Shown in pieces: positions 8,091-17,312 of a stretch of 64,000 nucleotides of DNA. The first letter of the stretch is position 1, and every line of letters begins with the position of its first letter. The notes under the pieces are model-generated. The model was given only the letters and a program-made list of their open reading frames with translations, made no database searches and was not told the DNA's origin. This DNA comes from Vreelandella jeotgali Hwa (lineage in GTDB: Bacteria > Pseudomonadota > Gammaproteobacteria > Pseudomonadales > Halomonadaceae), in NCBI RefSeq assembly GCF_000334215.1, contig NZ_AMQY01000023.1, positions 370,494 to 434,493 of the forward strand. The letters are read 5' to 3'. The position numbers and the translations under genes were made by a program.

Positions 8091-9989
8091 ATGAAGCTAA
8101 AAAATTATTCGATTGGTTTTCGCGTAGCCTGCGGCTTTGCGCTTGTTATCGCCCTGGTGGTTGCCATCATTGTTCCGCTTTTGCTCAAGCGAATTAACCA
8201 CGTTATTGCGGAAGCCGAACAGCGCGAGCTATCCGCCCTGCAAGGCAGCCTGATGGCAAAACTCGAGAGCGAAACCGACCTTGCCGGCACGCTCAGCCAT
8301 CTTGTTGCCGGCCTGCCTCCGGTGCAAGAGGCGCTGGCAGAGCGTGACCGCGACACGCTGCAACGCTGGTTCCTGCCGGGTTTTGACAGCCTGCAGCAGG
8401 AATACGGCGTTAAACAGTTCCAGTTTCACCTGGCGCCCGCTACGTCGTTTTTACGCATTCACAAGCCGGAAAAGCATGGCGATGACCTGTCATCCCTGCG
8501 CCCGACCATTGTTGATACCAACCGCCGCCAAACGGCCATTTCCGGCGTGGATGTCGGGGTTGCCGGCCTGGGCATTCGCGGCCTTGAGCCGGTTTTCGCC
8601 CAGGGCCAGCACGTAGGCTCGCTGGAATTCGGCATGAGTTTTGGCGACAGCTTTTTCCAGCAGTTTCACGACGAATACGGTGCTGAAGCGGGTTTGGTGC
8701 TGGAAGATAATGGCAACGCCCAGCTGTTTGCCTCAACCACCGGTGAAACCCTGCTGCCCGATACCGCTCGGGAAAAAGTGCTTGCCGGTGAAACCGTTGT
8801 GCACCATACCCAACATGATGGCACGCCGTTGGCGGTAACAGGCCGCCCGCTGACCGACTATGCCGGCAAATCGATCGGCGTTATGGAAGTCGCGCTGGAC
8901 AGCAGTAGCTACGAAAGCGCTATGGCATCGGCACGCAATACATCCCTGGTGGTGGCGGCACTGGCGATTGTGATCGGCATGGGCCTTGCGCTCTGGCTGG
9001 CACGCAGCATTACCCGCCCGTTACGCAACACCGCCACTGCAATGCAGGATATCGCCGCCGGCGAAGGCGATCTGACACGCCGCCTGGACGACAGCGGCAG
9101 GGACGAGCTCAGCGAGCTGGCCCGGCAGTTCAACGCCTTTGTGACCCGGATGCAGCAAACAATGCGTGACGTACGGCATAGTGCGCATAGCGTAGGAAAT
9201 GCCGCCGGGGAACTTACCCGGAGCAGTCAGGAGCTGGCGACGCGTACCGACCAGGCCGCCGCCAACCTGCATGAAACATCATCTTCCATGGATGAAATTA
9301 CGTCCACGGTCAGCGCCAGCGCCGATTCGGCCCGGGAAGCCCATTCGCTGGTAGCGTCCACATCCGACCTGGCGGGGCAGGGGCAATCCGCCATGGAGCA
9401 GGTTGCCGACGCCATGAAATCCATCAACACGTCCTCGGAAAAAATCACCGCCATTGTGACAACAATGGACGCCATCGCCTTTCAGACCAATCTGCTGGCG
9501 TTGAATGCCTCGGTCGAAGCGGCTCGCGCCGGCGAACACGGCCGTGGCTTTGCGGTAGTAGCCCAGGAAGTGCGCACCCTGGCCAGTCGCTCGAGCGATG
9601 CTTCCCACGAGATTCGTGACCTCGTCACAACGTCTTCCGCGCATACCCGCTCGGGCGTTGGTCTGGTGGAGGAAGCCGAGCAGCGCATGAGCGATATTAC
9701 CCAGGGCATCGACACCATTCGCGGTGTGATTGACGACATCAGCGCCGGTGCCACCGAACAAAGCGCGGGTATTACGCAGGTCAACACGGCGGTTTCCCAG
9801 ATGGACTCCGTGACCCAGCAGAACGCGACCATGGTGCAGAGCAGCGCGTCTTCGGCGTCAGCCATGCAGGAGCACGCCGAACGCCTCAACCATCTGATCG
9901 ATTCCTTTATACTGGAAGGCCATCAGACAACCGGGAAAGAGCTGGCGACACCGTCGTCGTCATCGTTACCCGGCCCGGGCAAATCATGA
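8091..9989 (+). CDS. Methyl-accepting chemotaxis protein with periplasmic Cache-type sensor
   Basis: 632 residues. Transmembrane helix 1 is at about 11-32. The periplasmic sensor (33-284) contains [20 protein letters not shown], a signature typical of double-Cache chemoreceptors. Transmembrane helix 2 is at about 285-304, HAMP follows at 305-358, and the cytoplasmic signalling domain runs to the end. The hairpin tip is intact ([20 protein letters not shown] at its start). There is no C-terminal NWETF-type pentapeptide, so adaptation enzymes are not tethered in the E. coli way. The frame extends upstream, but this ATG begins a normal membrane signal. It stands alone and should signal to CheA/CheW encoded elsewhere. 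The ligand is unknown. Confidence 0.92.
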   Translation: MKLKNYSIGFRVACGFALVIALVVAIIVPLLLKRINHVIAEAEQRELSALQGSLMAKLESETDLAGTLSHLVAGLPPVQEALAERDRDTLQRWFLPGFDSLQQEYGVKQFQFHLAPATSFLRIHKPEKHGDDLSSLRPTIVDTNRRQTAISGVDVGVAGLGIRGLEPVFAQGQHVGSLEFGMSFGDSFFQQFHDEYGAEAGLVLEDNGNAQLFASTTGETLLPDTAREKVLAGETVVHHTQHDGTPLAVTGRPLTDYAGKSIGVMEVALDSSSYESAMASARNTSLVVAALAIVIGMGLALWLARSITRPLRNTATAMQDIAAGEGDLTRRLDDSGRDELSELARQFNAFVTRMQQTMRDVRHSAHSVGNAAGELTRSSQELATRTDQAAANLHETSSSMDEITSTVSASADSAREAHSLVASTSDLAGQGQSAMEQVADAMKSINTSSEKITAIVTTMDAIAFQTNLLALNASVEAARAGEHGRGFAVVAQEVRTLASRSSDASHEIRDLVTTSSAHTRSGVGLVEEAEQRMSDITQGIDTIRGVIDDISAGATEQSAGITQVNTAVSQMDSVTQQNATMVQSSASSASAMQEHAERLNHLIDSFILEGHQTTGKELATPSSSSLPGPGKS

Positions 9990-10001
9990 CGGGAGGCCGC
10001 A

Positions 10002-10208
10002 ATGCAGCAACCGATCGTCGGCTATCACAAGGATGAGGAAGACCACTGGGTAGCCAAACTGGCGTGCGGGCACAATCAGCACGTACGCCATCAGCCGCCC
10101 TGGACCGAGCGGCCCTGGGTGACCACCGAAGCGGGTCGGCGTTCGCGGCTGGGCCTTGAGCTTGGCTGCGTGAAGTGCGACCGCGACGAGCCGCGCGACT
10201 GGCACTGA
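10002..10208 (+). CDS. DUF3565 family small protein
   Basis: 68 residues. The sequence pattern (IVGYHKDEEDHWVAKLACGH at the start, then HVRHQPPW, RPWV and a final CVKC) matches the DUF3565 family. Conserved Cys and His residues (CGH, HVRH, CVKC) suggest metal binding, which is inference. The ATG lies 12 bases after the chemoreceptor stop with GGGAGG upstream, so the two may be co-transcribed. The family has no established function. Confidence 0.8.
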   Translation: MQQPIVGYHKDEEDHWVAKLACGHNQHVRHQPPWTERPWVTTEAGRRSRLGLELGCVKCDRDEPRDWH

Positions 10209-10380
10209 TGCCGATCACTTACTCGCAGGGTTTATCGCCGGGGCAATATCTTTAGCAAACTAATTAGCGTGATAAACATTTTCAATTCGTCATGCCCTGA
10301 AGGCAGGCGCATCATGGTGTTGTTCTTTCGGGGCGGCAGCCGTCAAGGCCATGCCCCTATTATTGTCACGGAGTCACGCC

Positions 10381-10668
10381 ATGAAAAAGTCACTGCTTGT
10401 TTCCTTTATTATTGCCGCCGTACTGCCCGCTGCCGCCAGCGCCAGCATGGCGATCCAGCAGGCCAACCAGAACATCCAGGAGCCGCTTGCAGACGCCACG
10501 CCGGCATCGCAAACGGTCAAGGCCGATGTCGATGCCGACAACGTCCTGGGTCACAGCGCGGCGATGACCGAAACCGCGTTCGCTCTAATGGCGCACAGCG
10601 AGCAGACAACCCGGCTGCCGTCCACCGAGCATCATCTGGATGACCTCGGAAAACCCTCGAGCTGGTAA
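10381..10668 (+). CDS. Small exported protein of unknown function
   Basis: 95 residues. The first 21 form a standard Sec signal (MKKSLLVSF, a hydrophobic core and a cleavage site near ASA). The mature part is hydrophilic, has no cysteine, and is about 74 residues. The ATG was preferred over an upstream in-frame ATG because it begins the signal peptide and has GGAG before it. A strong terminator follows at once, so it is probably a single-gene unit. No family was recognised. Confidence 0.65.
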   Translation: MKKSLLVSFIIAAVLPAAASASMAIQQANQNIQEPLADATPASQTVKADVDADNVLGHSAAMTETAFALMAHSEQTTRLPSTEHHLDDLGKPSSW

Positions 10669-10699
10669 ATCGGCCGGCTGTATCGAAGCCGAGACAACA

Positions 10700-10733
10700 A
10701 GCCCCGTTCCTGCCTGGCAGGAACGGGGCTTTG
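10700..10733 (+). terminator. Rho-independent terminator
   Basis: A 14-15 pair perfect GC-rich stem (arms AGCCCCGTTCCTGCC and its complement) is followed by TTTG. It lies between the small exported protein gene and the convergent dehydrogenase gene and could serve both strands. Confidence 0.85.
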
Positions 10734-10812
10734 TCATTACGCCTTCATACGATTAAGCCGTCTTCTGCGGTAGCACTATCTACCGTGTTAACCGGGCAGC
10801 TGCCATCAGCGC

Positions 10813-11838
10813 TTAGTCAAAGCCTTCGAGCACGACCTTGCCTCTGGCCGTTCCGGTCTCGATCAGAGCGTGGGCCTGGCGCATATTATCGGCGTTGATC
10901 GCCCCCATGACGGTATTGAGCGTGGTGCGAATGCGGCCGGCATCGACTTCGGCGGCCACATACGTCAGCAGCCGATGCTGCTCGATCATGTCGGGCGTAT
11001 GAAACATCGGCCGGGCAAACATGAACTCCCAGTGGAAGCTGGCCGCCTTGTTTTTCATGCCGGCCATGGGCATGGGCTGGTCGGTGGCGTCGATGCTGAC
11101 AATGCCGCCCTGGGGCCGGATCAGCTCGACGGCGGCGTCCCAGTGGCGCATGTCATTGAAGATGGCGATGTGGTCAACGTGCTCGAATCCCAGCGCGCGT
11201 ACCTGATCTACCAGCGGTTCGCGGTGATTGACCACGTGCTGCGCGCCCAGCTCACGGACCCAGCGGGTCGTCTCATCCCGTGAGGCGGTGGCGATGACGT
11301 CCAGTCCGGCGGCCCGCGCCAGCTGGATGCCAATGGAGCCCACGCCGCCGGCTGCGCCGATAATCAGCAGGCTCTGCCCGGCATTCGCGCCGTCGCGATC
11401 AATGCCCAAACGCTCGAAAAAGGCCTCATAGGCAGTGATGGTGGTCAGCGGCAACGCGGCGGCCTGGGCAAAGCTCAGGCTGGCCGGCTTATGCCCGACA
11501 ATGCGCTCGTCCACGCACTGATATTCAGCGTTCGAGCCGGAACGAGTGACATCGCCGGCGTAATACACCTCATCGCCCGGTTTGAACTGCGTCACCTCCG
11601 GGCCCACAGCCTCGACCACGCCGCTGGCATCAAACCCCAGGACCCGCGGTGCGCTTTCTTCCCGGTCAGTCTCGTCGCCTTTGGGCGCCCGCAGCTTGGT
11701 ATCAATGGGATTGGCCGATACCGCCTTGACCGCTACCAGTAGATCACGCGCCAGCGGCTCGGGGTCGGGCAGCGCCAGGTCCTGCAGCGCTCGGGGGTCG
11801 TCCACGGGCAGATTTTGCGTTAACGCAACCGCTTTCAT
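10813..11838 (-). CDS. Zinc-type alcohol dehydrogenase-like protein (MDR superfamily)
   Basis: 341 residues. The N-terminal GroES-like part holds SANPIDTKLRAPKG and VLGFDASGVVEAVGP. The nucleotide-binding Rossmann segment has IIGAAGGVGSIGIQLA, which suits NADPH binding. Structural-zinc cysteines are missing, so this is the zinc-free quinone-oxidoreductase-like branch named zinc-type alcohol dehydrogenase-like. The start was set at the ATG with AAGGAG eight bases upstream; an in-frame GTG nine bases earlier would overlap that site. It likely reduces quinones or activated carbonyls with NAD(P)H in the cytoplasm. The exact substrate cannot be read from sequence. Confidence 0.88.
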   Translation of the reverse strand: MKAVALTQNLPVDDPRALQDLALPDPEPLARDLLVAVKAVSANPIDTKLRAPKGDETDREESAPRVLGFDASGVVEAVGPEVTQFKPGDEVYYAGDVTRSGSNAEYQCVDERIVGHKPASLSFAQAAALPLTTITAYEAFFERLGIDRDGANAGQSLLIIGAAGGVGSIGIQLARAAGLDVIATASRDETTRWVRELGAQHVVNHREPLVDQVRALGFEHVDHIAIFNDMRHWDAAVELIRPQGGIVSIDATDQPMPMAGMKNKAASFHWEFMFARPMFHTPDMIEQHRLLTYVAAEVDAGRIRTTLNTVMGAINADNMRQAHALIETGTARGKVVLEGFD

Positions 11839-12267
11839 ACGTTTCACTCCTTCCTGAATTCATGGAATAACCACAGCACGGCCATCGTTGAAACGACATC
11901 AGCACCGTCAACAATCGGTACCGTCAACGTGGCCACCGGCCTGAAGTTGGCGGCTGTTATAACCGGCCACCCTACCAATGGACCAGTGTGCCCATAACGC
12001 CTCGGAAAGTTAATCCCCGGGCCGAGTCCGGCCTTTTAATACCGCCCGCCGAAGGCGCCACGACGGGGTTTTCAGGGTGTTGCCGCCGCGCATTTGCGTT
12101 CCCTTTGCAAAGTTGGTAGATTCACGCGCGAAACACGCTAGATGGCTTTTCTCAAGGCGGTCGTTTTATACCAACGCCCACTCCGCACAAGCAAAGCCAC
12201 TCCCAAATAGCTACGTCTCAAAGCTACGTTTTCATTGATTTTATACGTCGACGTCAGGAGCCATCTC
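11839..12267. other. Intergenic region of about 430 bases
   Basis: Separates the leftward dehydrogenase from the rightward small exported protein. The only structure seen is a short GGCCG/CGGCC hairpin followed by TTTT near 12020-12037, with no gene ending just before it. The A+T richer stretch 12160-12250 may hold the promoter of the next gene. A 72-residue minus-strand frame across this area was rejected. Confidence 0.4.
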
Positions 12268-12402
12268 ATGCTACGTACTGCCCTTCTCACACTGTTTTTT
12301 GCTGCCGCCCTTGCCTTTGCCGGGTTTGCCCAGGCGCATACGCCATCCACGGCCATGCAGCAGGCGCAATCGATGCAGCCAGTGTTGATCGCGGTACGTT
12401 AA
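12268..12402 (+). CDS. Very small exported peptide (44 residues)
   Basis: An ATG with AGGAG eight bases upstream opens a 44-codon frame. The first 23 residues (MLRTALLTLFF, an alanine-rich core and a cleavage site near AQA) form a clear signal peptide. The mature peptide would be only about 20 residues (HTPSTAMQQAQSMQPVLIAV then R). A strong terminator starts 70 bases after the stop, which supports a real transcription unit. Its function is unknown. A signal-peptide-like ORF arising by chance cannot be excluded. Confidence 0.55.
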   Translation: MLRTALLTLFFAAALAFAGFAQAHTPSTAMQQAQSMQPVLIAVR

Positions 12403-12472
12403 CCCTGCCGTTCCGACGCTTTCACGTCACTATTGATCTTTTCTCAACTTTATCGCTTCTCCTTTCCTCTTC

Positions 12473-12502
12473 GGCCGGCGCTTCAGCGTCGGCCTTTCTT
12501 TT
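12473..12502 (+). terminator. Rho-independent terminator
   Basis: A nine-pair stem with one G-U pair (arms GGCCGGCGC and GCGTCGGCC), a TTCA loop, then TTTCTTTT. It ends the small exported peptide transcript. Confidence 0.8.
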
Positions 12503-12618
12503 GGCCGGATGCCGCCGGGTTCGCGAACCGCTTCCCCGATATAGTAGTATTCAGGATAGTAGCATTCGGAATACATCATTATACCGGCGGTGCCGGCTGC
12601 TGACTCCCGAGGTGACTC

Positions 12619-13098
12619 ATGTCCGCCGCTGACGATACTCATGACGCTTCTACCGCGCCTGGCGCGCCCCCACCCTCCGATGACCACCCTACACTGGACA
12701 AGCAAGCTCCCGGCCGCGCGGCAGCCGTGGTGGTCTACTGGCTGCTGCTGGGGAGCATCATGATCGTATTCACCGCGCCTGTCGGGGCGCTGGTGGCGCA
12801 CCTGCGGCTGCGCCGCGCCGCGCCCTGGGTACAAAGCCACCTGCAGTTTCAGCTGCGCACCTTCTGGCTGGGCATAATCGCCGGCCTGGTGTTTACGCTG
12901 GTCTGGCAACTGCTGGGTCTGACGGGCATCTCGCCCATGGCGCCCTGGGCGCTGGGCTATGTGTTTTTTACCGTTTGCATGATCTGGCTGGTCGGCCGCT
13001 GCGGCATCGGCGTAGCCCGGCTGATGGCCAATCGCCCGATCCCCCGCCCACGAAGCCTGGCGTTTGGCGGTACACGCGCTCGGCGGGCCGAACCATGA
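12619..13098 (+). CDS. DUF4870-like membrane protein at the head of the norEF unit
   Basis: 159 residues. A proline-rich hydrophilic start of about 35 residues is followed by three hydrophobic segments (about 37-60, 84-107 and 115-137). The HLQFQLRTFW motif between the first two is typical of DUF4870/YmaB-like small membrane proteins. Its TGA overlaps the ATG of norE, so it is translated with the NO reductase accessory genes. Any role in NO reductase assembly is inferred from that coupling only. Confidence 0.75.
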   Translation: MSAADDTHDASTAPGAPPPSDDHPTLDKQAPGRAAAVVVYWLLLGSIMIVFTAPVGALVAHLRLRRAAPWVQSHLQFQLRTFWLGIIAGLVFTLVWQLLGLTGISPMAPWALGYVFFTVCMIWLVGRCGIGVARLMANRPIPRPRSLAFGGTRARRAEP

Positions 13099-13685
13099 CC
13101 CGGCACGACCCGGCGCCGGCGGCCCGCCCGCTGCCCAACCCCGGCTGGGGGCCGCTGTCGGCGCTGCCCGGCAACCCGCTGATGTGGGTGCTGATCCTCA
13201 GCGAGCTGGCCGTTTTCATGGCGTTTTTCGTGCTCTATATCACCGAGCGCGCCGCCCAACAGGCTCTGTTTGATACCTCTCAGCAGCAGCTGGACCCGCT
13301 CATGGGCGGGCTCAATACCATGGTGCTGCTGACCAGCGGGCTGCTGGTCGCGTTCGCCGTGGAAGCCGTGGCAGCGAGGCGGATTCGCCGCACCCGCCAA
13401 TGGCTGGCCGGCGCGGCGGGACTCGGGGTGGTCTTCGGTGCGATCAAGGGGGTGGAATACGCCGGCAAGTTTGCCGCGGGTATTACGCCGGAAACCAATA
13501 CCTTCTTCGGTTTTTATTTCGGGCTCACGGCCTTTCACTTTGCCCATGTCCTTTTCGGGCTGGTGCTGCTGGCGCTGGTGAGCTGGCGCACCAACCGGGA
13601 GAACGTCGAGACCGCCGCCGCCTTCTGGCACATGGTGGATCTGATCTGGATTCTGCTCTACCCGCTGCTGTATCTGCTGCGCTAA
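13095..13685 (+). CDS. norE: NorE-like protein, cytochrome c oxidase subunit III family
   Basis: 196 residues with about five membrane helices. The family pattern is visible in GNPLMWVLILSELAVFMAFF near the start, FGFYFGLTAFHFAHVLFG in the middle and AAAFWHMVDLIWILLYPLL at the end. It is shorter than oxidase subunit III (about 260-290 residues), as expected for NorE. The upstream frame is open but the ATG sits in an ATGA overlap with the preceding gene. NorE is an accessory subunit that raises NO reductase activity in denitrifiers and is not part of the catalytic NorCB core. norF follows and norD/norQ converge on it. Confidence 0.85.
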   Translation: MTRHDPAPAARPLPNPGWGPLSALPGNPLMWVLILSELAVFMAFFVLYITERAAQQALFDTSQQQLDPLMGGLNTMVLLTSGLLVAFAVEAVAARRIRRTRQWLAGAAGLGVVFGAIKGVEYAGKFAAGITPETNTFFGFYFGLTAFHFAHVLFGLVLLALVSWRTNRENVETAAAFWHMVDLIWILLYPLLYLLR

Positions 13686-13739
13686 GCCCTGCTACTCGAC
13701 ACGCCTGCTACACGACAGACGACAGGAGAGAATCAACCC

Positions 13740-14030
13740 ATGACGATCATGCCCGGCACACGCCGCTTGCTGACCACCTGGGCGACGCTGATGGCGCTGA
13801 CGATCGTGTCGATGGTGTCGGCGCGGCTGGATCAGGACGGCTGGCAGGCGCTGCCGCTGTGGTCGGCGGCACTGGTAGTGCTGGTCACCGGGTTCAAGGC
13901 CCGGCAGATTCTGCTGGTGTATTTGAATCTGCGCCAGTCTACCGGCGCCTGGCGAGGCGCTTTTATCGGCATGATTACGCTGACGCTGTTGCTCATCAGC
14001 GCGGGCTATCTCTACGCCCGCCTGATGTAG
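13740..14030 (+). CDS. norF: NorF-like small membrane protein (cytochrome c oxidase subunit IV type)
   Basis: 96 residues with three membrane helices (about 9-28, 37-60 and 72-93). The central LVTGFKARQILLVYLNLRQS followed by TGAWRG matches the prokaryotic subunit IV/NorF family. AGGAG lies at the expected distance. It follows norE by 54 bases and completes a norEF unit. NorE and NorF are co-required accessory proteins in Paracoccus-type nor systems. Assignment rests on family features and position. Confidence 0.8.
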   Translation: MTIMPGTRRLLTTWATLMALTIVSMVSARLDQDGWQALPLWSAALVVLVTGFKARQILLVYLNLRQSTGAWRGAFIGMITLTLLLISAGYLYARLM

Positions 14031-14067
14031 CGCCACCGGCCGGCGTGCCGACTCTCTTGACCAGCGT

Positions 14068-14109
14068 TCTCAAGAGCGCTTTCACCGACCTTCTTCAAGA
14101 GCGCTTTCA
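14068..14109. repeat. Two direct copies of a 17-base sequence
   Basis: TCTCAAGAGCGCTTTCA and CTTCAAGAGCGCTTTCA stand 25 bases apart in the gap between the convergent norF and the small membrane gene. Each copy contains the palindrome AGCGCT. Confidence 0.6.
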
Positions 14110-14130
14110 AGCCCTTCCCTGACATCTTTT

Positions 14131-14355
14131 TCACGTCTTGCCTGACGCCCTTTTTGCCCAGCTTTCGAGCCTGCGGGCCAGGCGCATCAGGGCGTACACC
14201 ACCACGGGCATGATGAGCATCAGCGCCACGCCCCAGTCGCGGTTGTTGATCAGCCACACCAGCGGCAGCACGATGGCGACGGCGCAGGCCAGCCAGGCGA
14301 CCAGCGCCAGGCACAAACGCACGCGGTTGAAGCGTTGCAGCGAGGAAGCCGACAT
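14131..14355 (-). CDS. Small two-helix membrane protein downstream of norD
   Basis: 74 residues. Two hydrophobic segments (about 11-33 and 37-54) are separated by NNRD, and the tail is basic. The ATG has AAGGAG seven bases upstream. It begins 25 bases after the norD stop on the same strand, so it is likely the last gene of norQ-norD. A second frame over the same stretch continues past this stop as a lysine-rich helix, so a frameshifted longer form is conceivable. No family name can be given. Confidence 0.65.
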   Translation of the reverse strand: MSASSLQRFNRVRLCLALVAWLACAVAIVLPLVWLINNRDWGVALMLIMPVVVYALMRLARRLESWAKRASGKT

Positions 14356-14380
14356 GGCGAGTCTCCTTGGGCTCCGGCGT

Positions 14381-16324
14381 TCAGGTGGCGATAATCTGGC
14401 GATAAATGCCCGGCAGCGCCACCGCCAGATGCTCGGGGCGCTGGACGATGGCATAGCCGCCGCGCCCGAACAGGCGCGGAATATACTGCCCGGCCTGGCG
14501 GTCGATGGTCACGCCAAACACGCGCACCTCATCCCGGCGGGCTTCGAGTACCGCCTTGCGGGTATCTTCAATGCCGTAGCGGCCTTCGTAGTAGTCGTTG
14601 TCGTTGGGCTTGCCGTCGGTGATCATCAATAGCAGCCGGTGACGCTGAGGGCGTTTGGCCAGCCCGGCGGCCAGGTGGCGAATCGCCGGCCCCATGCGGG
14701 TATAGCTGCCGGGTTTGAGCGCCGCGATGCGCCGGGTTACCCGATCGTTCATGGGCTCATCAAAGTCCTTGAGCGTATTGACGAAGACCTTATGCCGGCG
14801 CTGGGAGGTAAAGCTGTGGATGGAATAGTCGTCGCCGCAGCCGTCCAGGCCGTGACCCAGCACCAGCAGCGCCTCCTTGGCCACGTCCAGCACCCGGCGA
14901 TCATCCAGCCAGGCCTCGGTCGACAGCGAAACGTCGACCAGAATCGATACCGCCAGATCCCGCGCCTGGGTGCGGCTGTCGAGATACAGCCGGTCGCTGG
15001 ACTCGCCGGTAGCGGCCAGATCGCAGCGCGCGCGGATCACCGCGTCCATATCCAGTTCGCTGCCGTCGAGTTGACCGCGCAACAGCTCGCGCCGGGGGCG
15101 TAGCGCCTCGAACTCGCGGCGCACCCGGCGAATACGCCGGCGGGTGAGCTCGTCAGGCGTCCAGTCCTCGCCCTCCTCGCTGTGCTCTTCGCTGAACACC
15201 AGGCAGTGATCGGGCAGGTAGCGCTGCTTGCGGTGGTTCCATTCGGGGTAGACATGGCGGCCGCTCAGCCGCCCGCCGCTGGCCTCGTCGGGCGCCAGAT
15301 CGAGGTCGAGCTTGAGCTTCGACGCCGCCTTCTTGCGGTTGGGCGAGAGCACGATTTCATCCATCTGGTCGGCCGCCTGGCGGGCATCCTCGTCGTCGTC
15401 ATCCACATCGCGGTTGAGGTTGACCATCTCCGCCCAGGAGAGCATTTTTTCCGAGGCGTTGAGCATAAACGGATCGTCGCGGTCGGCCTGGTCCTGCTCG
15501 CGGCGATCGGCCTGGCGCTTGCCCTGGTCGTCTTCGTCCTCGTCGCGGGTCTTGAGCTCGGCGCCGTCGTCGTCTGCCATGCTGTCCTCGAGCGGCTCCC
15601 GGGTCCCCACGTAAACCGCGCTGCCCCAGAGCGGCACCGGCAGCGGCGGACGATAGCCTCGGGGGGCGTCAAACGCCTCCAGCGAGGCATGGCTATCGCG
15701 TACCGCGCGCTGCAGCGCCAGCGCCGTTTCGTCAGCCGGCGCCGGCCCGCCCAGCTCGGCACGCAGCACGGTTTCCAGCGCGGCCTCTACCGGCGGCAGG
15801 CGCCGGCGGTACGGGCGAATGGCCAGCAGAGCATCGCAAAGCGCGGTATAGCGCGCTTGCAGACCGGGAAAGCGTGTCAGCGCCGCCCGGCATCGGCGTC
15901 GTGCTTCCTGAAGCCGGCGGATATCCGCCTGCAGCGGGTCGTCGGGCAGCGAGATCGGCTGCACCTCGGCCAGGTAGGCCGTCAACCAGAGATACAGATC
16001 ACGGTTGAGACGCGCATCGTCAAACAGCGCCAGCCGGGGCGGCAGCAGCAGATGGTCCTCGTCCCGGCGAGCCTGGTCCAGCGCTTCTTCGTCCAGCCCC
16101 AGCCGCTGACGCAGGCTGAGCCGGTGGCGGGACGCCCGGCGCTGGATCGGCGCGACTTCGACCCCGGCATCGCCGCCGGCAGCGCGGAAAAATACGCCGA
16201 GCACCGGCAGCACGTCGTCGAGCATCACCGCTGCCTCGGGGTAGTCCGGGTAGCTTTCCGCGCGAGACGCCCAGCGGTGCCAGTGGCGGCCGACAAACTC
16301 CTCGACCTCAAGAAAATCCAGCAT
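14381..16324 (-). CDS. norD: NorD, VWA-domain activation protein for nitric oxide reductase
   Basis: 647 residues. The N-terminal two-thirds is a charged NorD-type region, with an acidic low-complexity segment at about 255-310. The C-terminal VWA domain begins at ILVDVSLSTEAW, where the D-x-S-x-S metal site is intact, and includes LLMITDGKPND. NorD works with the AAA+ ATPase NorQ to mature or insert the non-haem iron of NO reductase. The start is the ATG with AGGAGG five bases upstream; an earlier in-frame start seven codons upstream lacks a good site. It follows norQ by 54 bases on the same strand. Confidence 0.92.
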   Translation of the reverse strand: MLDFLEVEEFVGRHWHRWASRAESYPDYPEAAVMLDDVLPVLGVFFRAAGGDAGVEVAPIQRRASRHRLSLRQRLGLDEEALDQARRDEDHLLLPPRLALFDDARLNRDLYLWLTAYLAEVQPISLPDDPLQADIRRLQEARRRCRAALTRFPGLQARYTALCDALLAIRPYRRRLPPVEAALETVLRAELGGPAPADETALALQRAVRDSHASLEAFDAPRGYRPPLPVPLWGSAVYVGTREPLEDSMADDDGAELKTRDEDEDDQGKRQADRREQDQADRDDPFMLNASEKMLSWAEMVNLNRDVDDDDEDARQAADQMDEIVLSPNRKKAASKLKLDLDLAPDEASGGRLSGRHVYPEWNHRKQRYLPDHCLVFSEEHSEEGEDWTPDELTRRRIRRVRREFEALRPRRELLRGQLDGSELDMDAVIRARCDLAATGESSDRLYLDSRTQARDLAVSILVDVSLSTEAWLDDRRVLDVAKEALLVLGHGLDGCGDDYSIHSFTSQRRHKVFVNTLKDFDEPMNDRVTRRIAALKPGSYTRMGPAIRHLAAGLAKRPQRHRLLLMITDGKPNDNDYYEGRYGIEDTRKAVLEARRDEVRVFGVTIDRQAGQYIPRLFGRGGYAIVQRPEHLAVALPGIYRQIIAT

Positions 16325-16378
16325 GGCGGCCTCCTGCAAGCCCATGAAAGCGTGAATGAAACCGAATCAGCCAGGCGT

Positions 16379-17191
16379 TCAGTCGAAGGTCGCGCGAACC
16401 GCCTCCATCAGCCCCTCCTGCACATCGGCGTCGTCGGAAAGCGGCTCGACCAGCGTGGCCCGGGCCGCCTCGACGATGGGCATGCCGGCGCGGATCAGCG
16501 TGGCGCAGTAGACCAGCAGGCGGGTGGAAATCCCTTCTTCCAGATCCTGTCCTTTCATCCCCCGCAGGCTGGCCGCCAGGTTGACCAGCGCGGCACAGCG
16601 CTCGGCGGACAGGCCGCTTTCCCGGGCGACGATGTCGCGCTCCACCGACGGCGGCGGGAAGTCGAACGACATGGCGACAAAGCGCTGGCGGGTGCTGGGT
16701 TTGAGCGACTTGAGGATATGCTGATAGCCCGGGTTGTACGAGGCCACCAGCATGAAGTCGTCCGGCGCTTCGAGCAGCTCGCCGGTACGTTCCAGCGGCA
16801 GCACCCGGCGGTCATCGGTGAGCGGGTGCAGCACCACGGTAACGTCCTTGCGCGCTTCCACCACTTCGTCGAGGTAGCAGATGCCGCCTTCGCGCACGGC
16901 GCGGGTCAGCGGACCGTCGACCCAGCGGGTTTCGCCGCCTTGCAACAGGTAGCGCCCGGTAAGGTCGGCCGCGGTCAGGTCATCGTGGCAGGACACGGTA
17001 TATAGCGGCTTGCCCAGCCGAGCCGCCATGTGGCTGATAAAACGCGTCTTGCCGCAGCCCGTAGGGCCCTTGAGCAATAGCGGAAGATGCTGGTCAAAGG
17101 CCTGCTCGAACAGGCGGCATTCGTGCCCCACGCTCTGGTAGTAGGGCACTTCCATCTCGTCAGGCACGCAGGACGGGGTCGTTTCAGGCAT
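16379..17191 (-). CDS. norQ: NorQ, CbbQ/NirQ-family AAA+ ATPase
   Basis: 270 residues. Walker A is GPTGCGKT at 42-49, Walker B is GGICYLDEV, and sensor-like VASYNPGYQ follows. The C-terminal CbbQ/NirQ/NorQ domain is present. The NorQ and NorD pair acts as a MoxR-type ATPase with a VWA adaptor that activates the NorCB enzyme. The ATG with GGGAG at six bases was chosen over a frame that opens 26 codons earlier without a ribosome site. A terminator separates it from norB, so norQD may have its own promoter or depend on read-through. Confidence 0.93.
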   Translation of the reverse strand: MPETTPSCVPDEMEVPYYQSVGHECRLFEQAFDQHLPLLLKGPTGCGKTRFISHMAARLGKPLYTVSCHDDLTAADLTGRYLLQGGETRWVDGPLTRAVREGGICYLDEVVEARKDVTVVLHPLTDDRRVLPLERTGELLEAPDDFMLVASYNPGYQHILKSLKPSTRQRFVAMSFDFPPPSVERDIVARESGLSAERCAALVNLAASLRGMKGQDLEEGISTRLLVYCATLIRAGMPIVEAARATLVEPLSDDADVQEGLMEAVRATFD

Positions 17192-17283
17192 GGAAAACTC
17201 CCGGCTTTGAAAAAAGCGATTGTCGATACACAGGGCGGTTACCCGGCGGTTTGCCGGCAACCGCCACAATCACAGGAAGGCAA

Positions 17284-17305
17284 AAGGGCCCCGTGCGGGG
17301 CCCTT
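17284..17305 (-). terminator. Terminator after norB
   Basis: Perfect nine-pair stem AAGGGCCCC/GGGGCCCTT with a four-base loop. On the minus strand it runs straight into TTTTGCC. It lies just downstream of norB and before norQ. Confidence 0.85.
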
Positions 17306-17312
17306 GTCAAAA

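Noticed and set aside
12138..12356. Minus-strand 72-codon frame
   Set aside because: It overlaps the small exported peptide gene on the other strand, has no ribosome site and shows no family-like sequence.
15182..17005. Plus-strand open frame of about 600 codons
   Set aside because: It lies antisense to norD and norQ, whose domains and motifs are clear. Its own product is low complexity and has no ribosome site. High GC makes long antisense frames common.
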